From positions 26,331 through 90,330 of the forward strand of contig CALAWP010000084.1 of the NCBI GenBank assembly GCA_937895345.1: a stretch of 64,000 nucleotides of DNA, in the 5' to 3' direction. The notes beneath the pieces are model-generated. The model worked only from the letters and a program-made list of their open reading frames with translations, was not told the DNA's origin and did no database searches. Made by a program: the position numbers and the translations under genes. This document shows positions 17,172-25,872 of the stretch, piece by piece. This DNA comes from an uncultured Paenibacillus sp. GTDB taxonomy: Bacteria > Bacillota > Bacilli > Paenibacillales > Paenibacillaceae. How positions within the stretch are numbered: position 1 is the stretch's first letter; each line of letters opens with the position of its first letter.

Positions 17172-17195
17172 AGACGTCCGAAAGGGCGTCTTTCT
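17172..17195 (+). terminator. Terminator after the helicase gene
   Basis: Stem AGACGTCC / GGGCGTCT with a GAAA loop (one G-U pair), followed by TTCTTATT, 15 bp after the helicase stop. Confidence 0.75.
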
Positions 17196-17204
17196 TATTG
17201 CTTT

Positions 17205-17294
17205 ATGAGAGCGGTTGGTTGCGTCCGATCTTACTGGCTTGAAGGATATAAGTCGTCCGGACAATACGCGAAAGATGTCTGGGCGGGACTATAG
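17205..17294 (+). pseudogene. Possible 3' relic of a lost gene
   Basis: A 29-codon frame ending LEGYKSSGQYAKDVWAGL reads like a protein C-terminus but has no ribosome binding site and only a chance ATG. It is followed, 14 bp later, by a strong orphan terminator. The simplest reading is the tail of a deleted gene that kept its own terminator. Family not recognised. Confidence 0.3.
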
Positions 17295-17307
17295 GCGCTG
17301 CGGACGG

Positions 17308-17350
17308 CCTCCGTTTAATCGCTTGACAGAGTGATGAACGGAGGTTTTTT
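17308..17350 (+). terminator. Strong orphan terminator
   Basis: CCTCCGTT / AACGGAGG, with an inner ATCGCT / AGTGAT stem, followed by seven T residues. No intact gene ends just before it. The following 190 bp up to 17538 hold no gene I can support. Confidence 0.75.
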
Positions 17351-17537
17351 TGCGCCTCGGCATTTTAGGTGATAGCTCGATTACACCATAAGCGCTGTCG
17401 GCAGCGAGCCACTGAAGACAAGCCCGCAGGAAACCGTGATCCGGCTGCGATAGTTGCGGGCATCGCCTGCGGACCAAGTCAAAATATTACACGCCAACGA
17501 GTCTAAATCGTGAACCGCCAGGAAGGCCGATCCTCTC

Positions 17538-17543
17538 TATAAT
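17538..17543 (+). promoter_or_regulatory. Possible -10 element of the hemicellulose-oligosaccharide locus
   Basis: Perfect TATAAT 41 bp before the chosen TTG start of the first permease. It overlaps an ATG at 17542 that would otherwise be the longest start. No convincing -35 box is seen. Confidence 0.35.
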
Positions 17544-17583
17544 GAACATAAATGACAAGCATTCCTTACGGGAGGTCGGCAAT

Positions 17584-18504
17584 TTGAATACAACGGCGAA
17601 GCTGGAGAAGCGCAGACGGTGGGACCAGAAGCGGAAAGAAGCGGTTGTCGGATGGCTGTTTCTTGCACCGGAAGCGATCGGCATCATTACGCTCGCGATT
17701 TTTCCCATCCTATTCTCGTTAATATTAAGCTTCACGAACTGGAACCTGATCGGCGGCTTCCAGGAAATGAAGTGGGTCGGCTTGGATAACTTCCAGCGCA
17801 TGATCGGCGATTCGAAATTTTGGAAGGCGCTGGAGAACAATATTCTGTTTACCGCAGTGACGGTGCCGGTGGGCCTGTTGATCGCGATGCTGATGGCCGT
17901 TCTCGTCCATACGAAGGTGTACGCGAAAGATTTGTTCAAAATCTTGTTCTTCATCCCTTATATTTGCTCCACGGTGGCGATTGCGGCCGTCTGGGCGGCG
18001 CTCTATCATCCGTCCAGCGGCCCGATCAACCAATTTCTGATGGCGATCGGCATCGATCAACCCCCGAAATGGCTGGTCGACTCGGAATATGCGATCGTCG
18101 CAATTATGGTCATCGCCATCTGGCAGGCGCTCGGCTATCAGATCATTATCTTTTTGGCGGGCTTGACGCAAATATCCGATGATATCTATGAAGCGGCACG
18201 GATCGACGGCGCGTCCGGCATTCAGCAATTCCGGTACATTACGGTGCCGATGCTTGCTCCGACGACGCTGTTCCTGACAATCACGACGATTATCGGCTCG
18301 TTCAAAGTATTCGATCTTATCAAATTCCTGACGGACGGCGGCCCGAACGACGCATCCACGGTGCTCGTTTATCGGATTTACGAAGAAGGCTTCGTCAATT
18401 TCAACATGGGTTACGCTTCCGCACTGTCGTGGATTCTGTTCTTGCTGGTCATTGCCGTCACCTCGGTGACGTGGGTAGTCCAAGCGAGAGAGAAACGGGG
18501 TTAA
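17584..18504 (+). CDS. Sugar ABC transporter permease (UgpA/LacF-type)
   Basis: 306 residues from a TTG with GGGAGG 8 nt upstream; the ATG at 17542 overlaps a -10 box and lacks a binding site. Six transmembrane segments; first hydrophobic stretch WLFLAPEAIGIITLAIFPILF. The cytoplasmic EAA loop (EAARIDGASGIQQFRYITVPML, about residues 205-225) is the docking site for the ATPase. Carries oligosaccharides together with the next permease and the binding lipoprotein. First gene of a seven-gene locus with GH43 and GH95 enzymes, so the cargo is probably arabinoxylan- or xyloglucan-derived. No ATPase gene is in the locus. Confidence 0.9.
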   Translation: MNTTAKLEKRRRWDQKRKEAVVGWLFLAPEAIGIITLAIFPILFSLILSFTNWNLIGGFQEMKWVGLDNFQRMIGDSKFWKALENNILFTAVTVPVGLLIAMLMAVLVHTKVYAKDLFKILFFIPYICSTVAIAAVWAALYHPSSGPINQFLMAIGIDQPPKWLVDSEYAIVAIMVIAIWQALGYQIIIFLAGLTQISDDIYEAARIDGASGIQQFRYITVPMLAPTTLFLTITTIIGSFKVFDLIKFLTDGGPNDASTVLVYRIYEEGFVNFNMGYASALSWILFLLVIAVTSVTWVVQAREKRG

Positions 18505-18517
18505 AGGGGGGATGACG

Positions 18518-19354
18518 ATGAATTGGAAAAAAATCAAGCTGGACAGGCTGCTGTTGACCGCCTTGTTCGGCGCCTTGTCAATACTGTTCGTTATGCCGCT
18601 CGTATGGATGCTGTCCGCCTCCGCCAAGCTGGAGCGCGACGTCATGACCTACCCGATCCAGTGGATTCCGAAGGACTGGAACTGGGTCGAAAATTTCCAG
18701 AAGGTATGGATGGAGAACGTACCGTTCTCGATGTTTTACGCCAACTCGTTCAAGCTGGCCGTCATCTCCACCTTGGCAACGCTGCTGTTCTCGTCGATGG
18801 CCGCCTTCGCCTTCGCCAAGCTGCGAGCGCCCGGCAAGGGCATCATGTTCGGCTTAATGATGTCGTTTATGGTCATTCCGGAGCAGGCTACGCTCGTGCC
18901 GCGGTTTATCATGATCAAGTGGCTCGGGTTGTACAATTCGCATGAAGGCCTCATTCTTATGCTCGCCTTCTCGATGTACTTCACTTTTCTGATGCGACAG
19001 TTTATGATGGGTATCCATAACGACTTTATCGAAGCGGCGAAAATCGACGGAGCCGGGTATCTGAGAGTGTACGCGCAAATTATGCTGCCGCTGTGCAAGC
19101 CGATTCTGGCTACGGCCGGCATTATCAAGTTTATCTGGACATGGAACGATTATCAGAACCCGCTCATTTTCCTGTTTACGAAAGAGCTGTACCCATTGCC
19201 GCTCGGCATACAGTTTTTCCGTCAAGAATACTCGAACAACGTGTCGCTTATGATGATGGCTGCCGTCTCGGCTATCGTTCCGCTCATTATCATTTTCATC
19301 ATTTTGCAGAAGCAGGTCATCAAGGGCATTGCAGTCGGCGGCGTCAAGGGATAA
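18518..19354 (+). CDS. Sugar ABC transporter permease (UgpE/LacG-type)
   Basis: 278 residues from the ATG at 18518, which fits AAGGGGG 7 nt upstream better than the ATG at 18512. Six membrane segments; EAA loop EAAKIDGAGYLRVYAQIMLPL near residues 170-190; typical ending KGIAVGGVKG of this CUT1 permease half. Starts 13 bp after the previous permease, so it is co-transcribed. Works as a heterodimer with that protein. Confidence 0.9.
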   Translation: MNWKKIKLDRLLLTALFGALSILFVMPLVWMLSASAKLERDVMTYPIQWIPKDWNWVENFQKVWMENVPFSMFYANSFKLAVISTLATLLFSSMAAFAFAKLRAPGKGIMFGLMMSFMVIPEQATLVPRFIMIKWLGLYNSHEGLILMLAFSMYFTFLMRQFMMGIHNDFIEAAKIDGAGYLRVYAQIMLPLCKPILATAGIIKFIWTWNDYQNPLIFLFTKELYPLPLGIQFFRQEYSNNVSLMMMAAVSAIVPLIIIFIILQKQVIKGIAVGGVKG

Positions 19355-19410
19355 GCGCCCGAGCCGGGACAAGTCAAAAAAGTACACACGAAACTCTACA
19401 AAGAGTACAC

Positions 19411-19425
19411 GGTAAAACGCTTACA
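19411..19425. promoter_or_regulatory. Candidate cre (CcpA) site before the binding-protein gene
   Basis: Read on the minus strand, TGTAAGCGTTTTACC fits the cre pattern TGNAARCGNWWW. It lies about 55 bp before the binding-protein start in a 125-bp gap, where an internal promoter could also lie. Confidence 0.35.
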
Positions 19426-19479
19426 CTTTCCTTATGCTTAAGGTGTAACAAGAACATGAAGGGAAAAGGGGATACAAAA

Positions 19480-20826
19480 ATGAAAAAAGCAGCCATGATG
19501 ATAACGCTTGCCGCCATGTTGGTTCTATCGGCATGCGGACAGGGCGGGAACGGCGGCAATGCGGGCAGCTCCGCCGAAGGCAAAGAGGAAGCGGCCAAAG
19601 ACGTCGTTACGCTGAAGCTCTATACGAATGCCAAGGGCGAGCCTGGCGAGCCGATGATGAAGGTGGTAGAAGCGTTCAATGCGCAAAGCGAGAAGGTGAA
19701 GGTCGAGCATGTGGCGCTTGTGCAAAACAACGATTCCAGGGAGATGCTGCAAAAGCTGGACGTCTTGTCCGCCACCGGCGAGAAAGTGGACGTCGTTCTG
19801 ATGAACAACGAAGGCTACGTGCTCGAGCGCGCGGGGAACGGCATGCTGTATCCGCTCGACGAGTTCTACGAGGCCGGCCAGATCGATCCGGAAGAGGAGT
19901 TCTACCGCAACCCGGTCTTTGACGGCAAAGTGTACGGGGCGATGACGGACGCCAGCTTCTGGTATGTCGCGATTAACGAGAACCATCTGGCGGAAGCGAA
20001 TCTTCAGCTGCCGTCCTTCGATTGGACGTGGGACGATTTCCGCACCTATGCCAAATCCTTGAAGGAAAGCAAGGACGGCCGCTTCGGCGCCTACTTCCAT
20101 ACATTCGGCGAATATGCGAACATTATCGCCTATACCGACTTCCAAAATCCGCAGCTGAAAGAGGACGGCACGCTGCAATTCGACGACCCCAGCTTCGAAT
20201 ATTGGTTCAATCTGCGCCGGGGCATGGAAGTGGAGGATCAATCCGTCCGTCCGCTGGCCGACGTCTTGGCCTCCAAGCAGCATTGGGCCACCGATTTCAT
20301 GAACGGCACGACGAGCATGATGCCGATTGCGATGTATTCGCTCGACGAAGCCTTCTTGAACGAAGAAAGCTACCCGCGCGATTTCAAAATTACGTTTGCG
20401 CCGCTTCCTCGTTCTTCCGAAAGCGTCGAGCCCGGCTTGACGAGCATCGGCGGCAGCTTCCTCACGATTCACAAAAACTCGGGGCATAAAGCGGAAGCGT
20501 ACGAATTCATCAAGTTCGCCACCATGGAAGGCGCAGCATTGTCCGGCCGTATTCCGGGCTGGAAAAAAGCGGACGGCCAAGCCGTCTTGGCGGAAATGAT
20601 CGGCGACAAGACCGATCTGGTCAACCTCGACGCGCTTAACGCCACGCTCTTCGACAAGCGCGTTCGGACGGCCGGTTCCTCGGTCATCAGCGTGCCTTAT
20701 CAGCAGCAGCTGAAGAAGGTGGCCGAGAGCGGCGTCAACTTGTTCCTGCTGGACAACAAATCGTTCGAGGAAGCGCGTCAATTCATGATGAACGAAGGGA
20801 ACAAGGTCATTAAGGACAATTCATAA
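19480..20826 (+). CDS. Extracellular sugar-binding lipoprotein
   Basis: 448 residues from the ATG at 19480 (AAAAGGGGA upstream); the long in-frame extension back to 19093 overlaps the permease and is rejected. Lipoprotein signal MKKAAMMITLAAMLVLSAC with lipidation cysteine 19, then a Gly/Ser/Glu-rich linker. The mature part is a family 1 solute-binding protein (VTLKLYTNAKGEPGEPMMKV, SIGGSFLTIHKNSGHKAEAY). It captures an oligosaccharide outside the membrane for the two upstream permeases. Transcribed with them, possibly boosted from its own promoter in the 125-bp gap. Confidence 0.92.
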   Translation: MKKAAMMITLAAMLVLSACGQGGNGGNAGSSAEGKEEAAKDVVTLKLYTNAKGEPGEPMMKVVEAFNAQSEKVKVEHVALVQNNDSREMLQKLDVLSATGEKVDVVLMNNEGYVLERAGNGMLYPLDEFYEAGQIDPEEEFYRNPVFDGKVYGAMTDASFWYVAINENHLAEANLQLPSFDWTWDDFRTYAKSLKESKDGRFGAYFHTFGEYANIIAYTDFQNPQLKEDGTLQFDDPSFEYWFNLRRGMEVEDQSVRPLADVLASKQHWATDFMNGTTSMMPIAMYSLDEAFLNEESYPRDFKITFAPLPRSSESVEPGLTSIGGSFLTIHKNSGHKAEAYEFIKFATMEGAALSGRIPGWKKADGQAVLAEMIGDKTDLVNLDALNATLFDKRVRTAGSSVISVPYQQQLKKVAESGVNLFLLDNKSFEEARQFMMNEGNKVIKDNS

Positions 20827-20839
20827 CGAGCCAGGAGAA

Positions 20840-20875
20840 GGGAATCGCCCGGGAGGGCGATCTCCCTGTTTTATT
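20840..20875 (+). terminator. Terminator/attenuator after the binding-protein gene
   Basis: GGGAATCGCCC / GGGCGATCTCCC with a GGGA loop and one bulge, followed by TGTTTTATT. It probably limits read-through into the two-component genes. Confidence 0.7.
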
Positions 20876-20940
20876 CTGTGCATCCTCGCGCGAAGTTTAG
20901 TATGATCGGGGAAAAGGAACGTTGCCTGGAGGAATGAAGC

Positions 20941-22695
20941 TTGGGCTGGTTTTATCGCATATCGTTCTATCGGCGCATTCAAGTCGCTTTGCTGCTGTTC
21001 CTCATTATTCCGCTGCTGCTCATTACGGGTCTGTCCTATATGACGAACAAGCAGGCGAATGAAGAGAACGTCCGCGCGAATATGAGAGGGATTATCGGCA
21101 TACTGGCCAACGACTTGTCCAAGACCGCCAATGACGTGACGTACACGGTCAATCAATATTCGGCATCGCAAACGAACGATTTGTTCGAGGGGCTACGTAC
21201 GATCAAGGATTTGTCCGCCTTCGACAGCTTCGAAAGCTACCATGAGTATGCCAAGCTGAATGAGATTACCGCGCTTCATATCGGCAAGCTGTCGCTGGTT
21301 CACGTCAACGTCTTCTATGTAAACCGGAGCCAATATCCGATCATCGGCTCGGTCAACGCCGCCGATATCGCTAAGCTGCAGACGGACCCGCGCTTCGGTC
21401 ATCTTACGGCGGACGAGGCGGCGACAGGGCTTGTCCATTGGTTTCGCGCCGAACGGGACGGCGGCTACGGAAGCGTGTTTCATCCTTCTTATTATTTGTT
21501 TCTGAAGAAGACGGTGTACGACCCGTTCCGTCACGAGGTGCTGGGCACGCTGTTCGTCGGCATTCCCGATTCTTATTTTGCAGGGCTGTTCCGCAAGGCG
21601 GGCGACGGGGTGTTCACGCTGTACGAGGCAGACGGCTCGCTGCTGGCCGGCATGGCCGGCAGTCAAGCCGAGCGGACTGCGGAAGCCCGCGACGGGTGGA
21701 TGCGCGAGACGGTGCCGGTGCCGGGCACCTCCTGGACGCTGACCTATGAACGGGAGACGGCCGCCGCCACCGGAGATTTGACGCAGCGGTTCTGGTATAC
21801 GATTATGGCGGTCAGCATCGTCATGTTCGTCTTTTTGTTCATGTCGAGCGTTATTGCCAAGGGACTCAATCGGCCGATCCGGAAGCTGATGCGGGTCGCA
21901 TCGCAGTACGGGGAGGACAACAATCTGATCCGCTACACCACAACCGGCAAGGACGAAATATCGATGCTTGGCGCCTCCATCAATCGCATGCTCGACAATA
22001 CGAATGCGCTCATTCAGAGAGTGGAGACGGAGCAGGAAGAGAAGCGGGTCATTGAGCTGAATGCGTTGTACTCGCAAATTCAGCCGCATTTTCTGCTGAA
22101 CACGTTGAATTCCATCAAGTGCAATCTGGCGATCGAGGGCGATCAGGTGCACAGCGAGACGATCGACGCTTTGATGTCGCTGCTTCGCGCCCATCTTCGC
22201 GTACAGGAGCCGCTTGCGCTGGCCGACGAATGCAAGCTGCTGGGGCAGTACGTTTCCATCATGCGCATGAGGAATCGATTGAATATCGAGCTGGAGATCG
22301 ATCTGCCGGATCGCTATCGGGACGTTCTCGTGCCTCGTCTGCTGCTTCAGCCGCTGGTGGAGAACAGCATTATCCACGGCTTCACCCGTATGTCGGACTC
22401 TCCCGTCATTCGGGTGTCGGCGCGCCAAGCTCCAGGCGGCATCGACATTATCGTCAGCGACAACGGTAAGGGAATGACCGAGGAACAGGCGGCGGACCTC
22501 CGCCGTATGCTCGAGAGCGGAACGGAACAAAGCGGGAAGAGGGGCATCGGGCTGTACAACGTGCTTCGCCGCGCCAAGCTGGCATTCGGTCCCGGCGCGT
22601 CCTTCCGCATCGAGCCGGAGCATGGCGCAGGCTTCGCTGCGTGCGTGCATATTCCGCTAAGCCACGACAATGGAGAGGATCAAGATCATGCTTAA
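20941..22695 (+). CDS. YesM-type sensor histidine kinase
   Basis: 584 residues, TTG start with GGAGG 8 nt upstream. First membrane segment about residues 13-33, then an extracellular sensor (about 35-280), a second membrane segment about 283-305, and a HAMP linker. The His_kinase domain carries the phosphorylated histidine in QIQPHFLLNTLNS (H383), and the ATPase part has PLVENSIIHG and DNGKGM. The unusual QPHFLLN form is the YesM/LytS subfamily. It pairs with the AraC-type response regulator that overlaps its 3' end by 8 bp. Probably senses the sugar or the loaded binding protein and switches on the locus. Confidence 0.92.
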   Translation: MGWFYRISFYRRIQVALLLFLIIPLLLITGLSYMTNKQANEENVRANMRGIIGILANDLSKTANDVTYTVNQYSASQTNDLFEGLRTIKDLSAFDSFESYHEYAKLNEITALHIGKLSLVHVNVFYVNRSQYPIIGSVNAADIAKLQTDPRFGHLTADEAATGLVHWFRAERDGGYGSVFHPSYYLFLKKTVYDPFRHEVLGTLFVGIPDSYFAGLFRKAGDGVFTLYEADGSLLAGMAGSQAERTAEARDGWMRETVPVPGTSWTLTYERETAAATGDLTQRFWYTIMAVSIVMFVFLFMSSVIAKGLNRPIRKLMRVASQYGEDNNLIRYTTTGKDEISMLGASINRMLDNTNALIQRVETEQEEKRVIELNALYSQIQPHFLLNTLNSIKCNLAIEGDQVHSETIDALMSLLRAHLRVQEPLALADECKLLGQYVSIMRMRNRLNIELEIDLPDRYRDVLVPRLLLQPLVENSIIHGFTRMSDSPVIRVSARQAPGGIDIIVSDNGKGMTEEQAADLRRMLESGTEQSGKRGIGLYNVLRRAKLAFGPGASFRIEPEHGAGFAACVHIPLSHDNGEDQDHA

Positions 22696-24292
22696 GGTCA
22701 TGTTGGTCGACGACGACGTTCCGGTTGTAGAATACATGCGCAAGCTGATCCCTTGGGAGAGCCTGGCGCTGCGGGTATGTGCGGAGGCTTACACTGCGGC
22801 GGAGGCGGAGGCGCAGTTCGAAGCGAGCCTCCCCGACATCTTGATTACCGACATCGGACTGCCGGACGGCAACGGCATCGAGCTCGCCCGCCGCTTTCGC
22901 GCCGCGCATCCCGAGCTGCGGGTCATCTTCCTGACTTGTCATGAAGATTTCCATTACGTGAAGGAAGCGCTGCGCATCGAAGCGGACGATTACGTCGTCA
23001 AGGACGAGCTGAGCGCCGACAAGATGACGGAGACGCTTCGCAAGGCGGCGGCGCGTCTGTCAAGCGAGCTCGAGCGGCTCGAGCGAACGGCGTATAAAAG
23101 CGATGTCGAGCGGAATCGGGACATTCTGCTCCAACAGTTTTTCAGCGAGCTGAGCAGCACCGGCAATCCCGCCGGGATGTTGGAGCATGGGCGAAGGCTC
23201 GGCATCGAGTGGTCCGCTGCTTGCTTCGCCGTCGCTTGCTTCCATCTGGATATCGGGGATCTGTGCGAGGTTTACAACCGGGAGCGCGTCGAGTTGGTTC
23301 GCTACGGCGCTTATAATATCGCCTTGGAGCTGGCCGAGGAAGCGGGCCTGACGTTATTCCCCTCCAAGAATCACCGCATGTGGGTCATTGCTTGCGAGCG
23401 CGAGGCTAGTGAGGCGCAGGCGGCGCTGGAACGGTTCGACCGGCAGCTGCAAGCGAAGCTGCAGCACTATCTGAAGGTGCGCGTCTATTGCATCCATGCG
23501 GACGAAGAGGGCGGGCTGTCCGATATCGGGCGGCTGATCGAGCGGACGACGAAGCGCATAGAGCGCGATTATTTGACGAGCGGCTGGCAGACCGCGCACG
23601 GCTTGCCGTCGTCCGCCGGCGACCCTGTGAAGAGCCCGGAGTCCGGCAACGATCCCGAGACGCTGTCCGGGAAATGGGTGGAAGCGCTGACGAAGGGGGA
23701 GCGCTCGGCCTCGCTCCTATATTTGAACCATTTGGCCAAGGCGATGCAGGAGGCCGGCTGGGATGCTGCGCAAGCCAAGGCAAGGCTGCTGCGCTTGGCG
23801 CAAGAGGCCAGCGTCCGGCTGGGAAACGCATTGCCGGCGGGGATGCAGGAGGACCTTGAACAGACCGCCCGGCTTGAAGAAGCTTGCCGTCTGCTGCGCT
23901 GGTACGCGGACCGGCTGGCGCAGGCGGCGGAAGCGCCGTACAAGGTAGCGCCGAACGATCCGGATCTGCGGGCGATCAACGCTTTTATTGAAGAGAATCT
24001 GTACCGCAACGTGACATCGATCGACGTGGCGCGGCATTTGCATTTGAATCCAAGCTACTTTTCCCGTTATTTCAAGAAGCTGACGGGCATTATCTTCACC
24101 GATCATGTCCATCTGATCAAGATGGAGGAGGCGAAGCGGCTGCTCGGGCAAGGAGAAACGGCGGAAAATACGGCCTATCTGCTCGGTTACTCGGATCGCG
24201 CCTATTTCTCCAAGGTGTTCAAGAAGTATACTGGCACTAGCCCGAGCGATTATAAACCAAGCCCTCACAAGGGAGAGGAGAGAAAGCGATGA
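22688..24292 (+). CDS. YesN-type response regulator with AraC DNA-binding domain
   Basis: 534 residues from the ATG at 22688, overlapping the kinase gene by 8 bp. Receiver domain 1-125 with acidic pocket D8-D9-D10, phospho-acceptor D55 (ILITDIGLPDG) and conserved VVKDEL lysine. A helical middle region separates it from two AraC helix-turn-helix units near residues 430-530 (VTSIDVARHLHLNPSYFSRYFKKLTG, YLLGYSDRAYFSKVFKKYTG). Partner of the kinase before it. Its stop overlaps the GH43 start (ATGA), tying regulator and enzymes into one transcript. Confidence 0.92.
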   Translation: MLKVMLVDDDVPVVEYMRKLIPWESLALRVCAEAYTAAEAEAQFEASLPDILITDIGLPDGNGIELARRFRAAHPELRVIFLTCHEDFHYVKEALRIEADDYVVKDELSADKMTETLRKAAARLSSELERLERTAYKSDVERNRDILLQQFFSELSSTGNPAGMLEHGRRLGIEWSAACFAVACFHLDIGDLCEVYNRERVELVRYGAYNIALELAEEAGLTLFPSKNHRMWVIACEREASEAQAALERFDRQLQAKLQHYLKVRVYCIHADEEGGLSDIGRLIERTTKRIERDYLTSGWQTAHGLPSSAGDPVKSPESGNDPETLSGKWVEALTKGERSASLLYLNHLAKAMQEAGWDAAQAKARLLRLAQEASVRLGNALPAGMQEDLEQTARLEEACRLLRWYADRLAQAAEAPYKVAPNDPDLRAINAFIEENLYRNVTSIDVARHLHLNPSYFSRYFKKLTGIIFTDHVHLIKMEEAKRLLGQGETAENTAYLLGYSDRAYFSKVFKKYTGTSPSDYKPSPHKGEERKR

Positions 24293-25848
24293 CAACTCCG
24301 GCTTTGCCCTGGCTGCCCGATCAAGGAGACGGCACATTTGCGAATCCGATTATTCATGCGGATTATTCCGATCCCGACGCGATCCGCGCCGGCGACGATT
24401 TCTATATGACGGCTTCCAGCTTCGGCCATATTCCTGGACTGCCGATTTTGCATTCCAAGGATTTGATCAACTGGCGGCTGATCAATCATGCGATTAAGCG
24501 AATGCCGCTGCCCGGCTACGACAGACCTCAGCACGGCAACGGCGTCTGGGCGCCAAGCCTTCGCTATCATGCCGGCAAGTTCTGGATCTTCTACGGCGAT
24601 CCCGACGTCGGCATCTTCATGACGACGGCCGACACCCCCGAAGGGGAATGGTCGGAGCTGCACCTTGTGCAAGCCGGCAAGGGGCTGATCGACGCTTGTC
24701 CTTTCTGGGACGACGACGGGCAGGCTTATCTGGTGCATGCGTACGCGCAGAGCCGCAGCGGCATCAAGCATCGGCTGATCGTTCACCGCATGTCGCCCGA
24801 CGGAAAGCGGCTGCTGGACGACAGCCGGATTATCATCGACGATCCGGTGCGGCATCCGACGATCGAAGGCCCGAAGATGTACAAGCGGGGCGGCTACTAT
24901 TATATATTCGCTCCGGCCGGGGGCGTGGAGAACGGCTGGCAGACGGTGCTGCGTTCCGTACACCCGTTCGGCCCTTACGAATACCGTATCGTGCTCAAGC
25001 AAGGCGCGACGGATGTGAACGGGCCGCATCAAGGCGCGTGGATCGAGCTGGCCTCCGGCGAATCGTGGTTCATGCATTTCCAGCATAAAGACGCTTACGG
25101 CCGAATCGTCCATCTGCAGCCGATGTCATGGACGGAGGAGCAGTGGCCGCAAATGGGCGAGGATATCGACGGGGACGGCATCGGCGAGCCCGTATCGCGC
25201 GTCCGCAAGCCGGCCGTCGACGGCGATTGTCGGGCGGAAGGGCCGGCGTCCTCCGACAGCTTTGACGAGCAGCGGCTCGGTTTGCAGTGGCAGTGGCAGG
25301 CCAATCCGGAGGCGGGCTGGTATTCACTGGCCGCGCGGCAAGGATATCTGCGGCTGTATGCGCAGCCTTTGCCGGTAGGAGCGGTTTCCTGCTATCAAGC
25401 GCCGCATCTGCTGCTGCAAAAATTTCCGGCCTTGGCTTTCGAGGCTTCGGTTCAAATGGACGGTTCCGGTCTGCGGGACGGCGACCGGTCCGGGTTGATC
25501 GTCTTCGGCTATCGCTATGCCGCTCTCGTGTGCGCGATCGACGCGCAAGGGCCGGAGCTCCGCTTCGTTGAGGGCAGCCAAGACGGCGAATGCACGACAT
25601 GGACGAGAAAGCTGGAGAGGCTGCCCGAGGCGCTGGCGCTCCGCGTCGTCGTCGAGGAGGGCGCGCTGTGCTCGTTCCTCTACAGTCTGGACGGGCAGAC
25701 GTATGAGGCGGTTGGCGGAGCGGCATTCGAGGCAACCGTCAGCAAGTGGGTCGGCGCCAAGGTCGGTCTGTTCGCGCAATCGGCCGGCGCCGCAAGCGGC
25801 AGCGCCGACTTCGACAACTTCACCGTTGCGGCAGTAGCGAAGCCGTAG
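24289..25848 (+). CDS. Glycoside hydrolase family 43 (beta-xylosidase / alpha-L-arabinofuranosidase)
   Basis: 519 residues, start overlapping the regulator stop. Five-bladed propeller: catalytic base D28 in DYSDPDAIR, pKa-setting D135 in GLIDACPFWDD, and catalytic acid E193 in TIEGPKMYK. A C-terminal beta-sandwich (about 310-515) of the beta-xylosidase type ends the protein (GWYSLAARQGYLRLYA, DNFTV). No signal peptide, so it works in the cytoplasm on imported oligosaccharides, releasing xylose or arabinose. Fits with the arabinose operon 14 kb upstream. Exact specificity cannot be read from sequence. Confidence 0.9.
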   Translation: MTTPALPWLPDQGDGTFANPIIHADYSDPDAIRAGDDFYMTASSFGHIPGLPILHSKDLINWRLINHAIKRMPLPGYDRPQHGNGVWAPSLRYHAGKFWIFYGDPDVGIFMTTADTPEGEWSELHLVQAGKGLIDACPFWDDDGQAYLVHAYAQSRSGIKHRLIVHRMSPDGKRLLDDSRIIIDDPVRHPTIEGPKMYKRGGYYYIFAPAGGVENGWQTVLRSVHPFGPYEYRIVLKQGATDVNGPHQGAWIELASGESWFMHFQHKDAYGRIVHLQPMSWTEEQWPQMGEDIDGDGIGEPVSRVRKPAVDGDCRAEGPASSDSFDEQRLGLQWQWQANPEAGWYSLAARQGYLRLYAQPLPVGAVSCYQAPHLLLQKFPALAFEASVQMDGSGLRDGDRSGLIVFGYRYAALVCAIDAQGPELRFVEGSQDGECTTWTRKLERLPEALALRVVVEEGALCSFLYSLDGQTYEAVGGAAFEATVSKWVGAKVGLFAQSAGAASGSADFDNFTVAAVAKP

Positions 25849-25872
25849 CGTCCCGACAGGAGGACACGCACA

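Noticed and set aside
17542..17583. ATG at 17542 as start of the first permease
   Set aside because: The ATG is part of a TATAATG promoter element and has no ribosome binding site, while the TTG at 17584 has GGGAGG at ideal distance.
19093..19479. N-terminal extension of the first binding protein
   Set aside because: It overlaps the upstream permease; the lipoprotein signal begins at 19480 after a good binding site.
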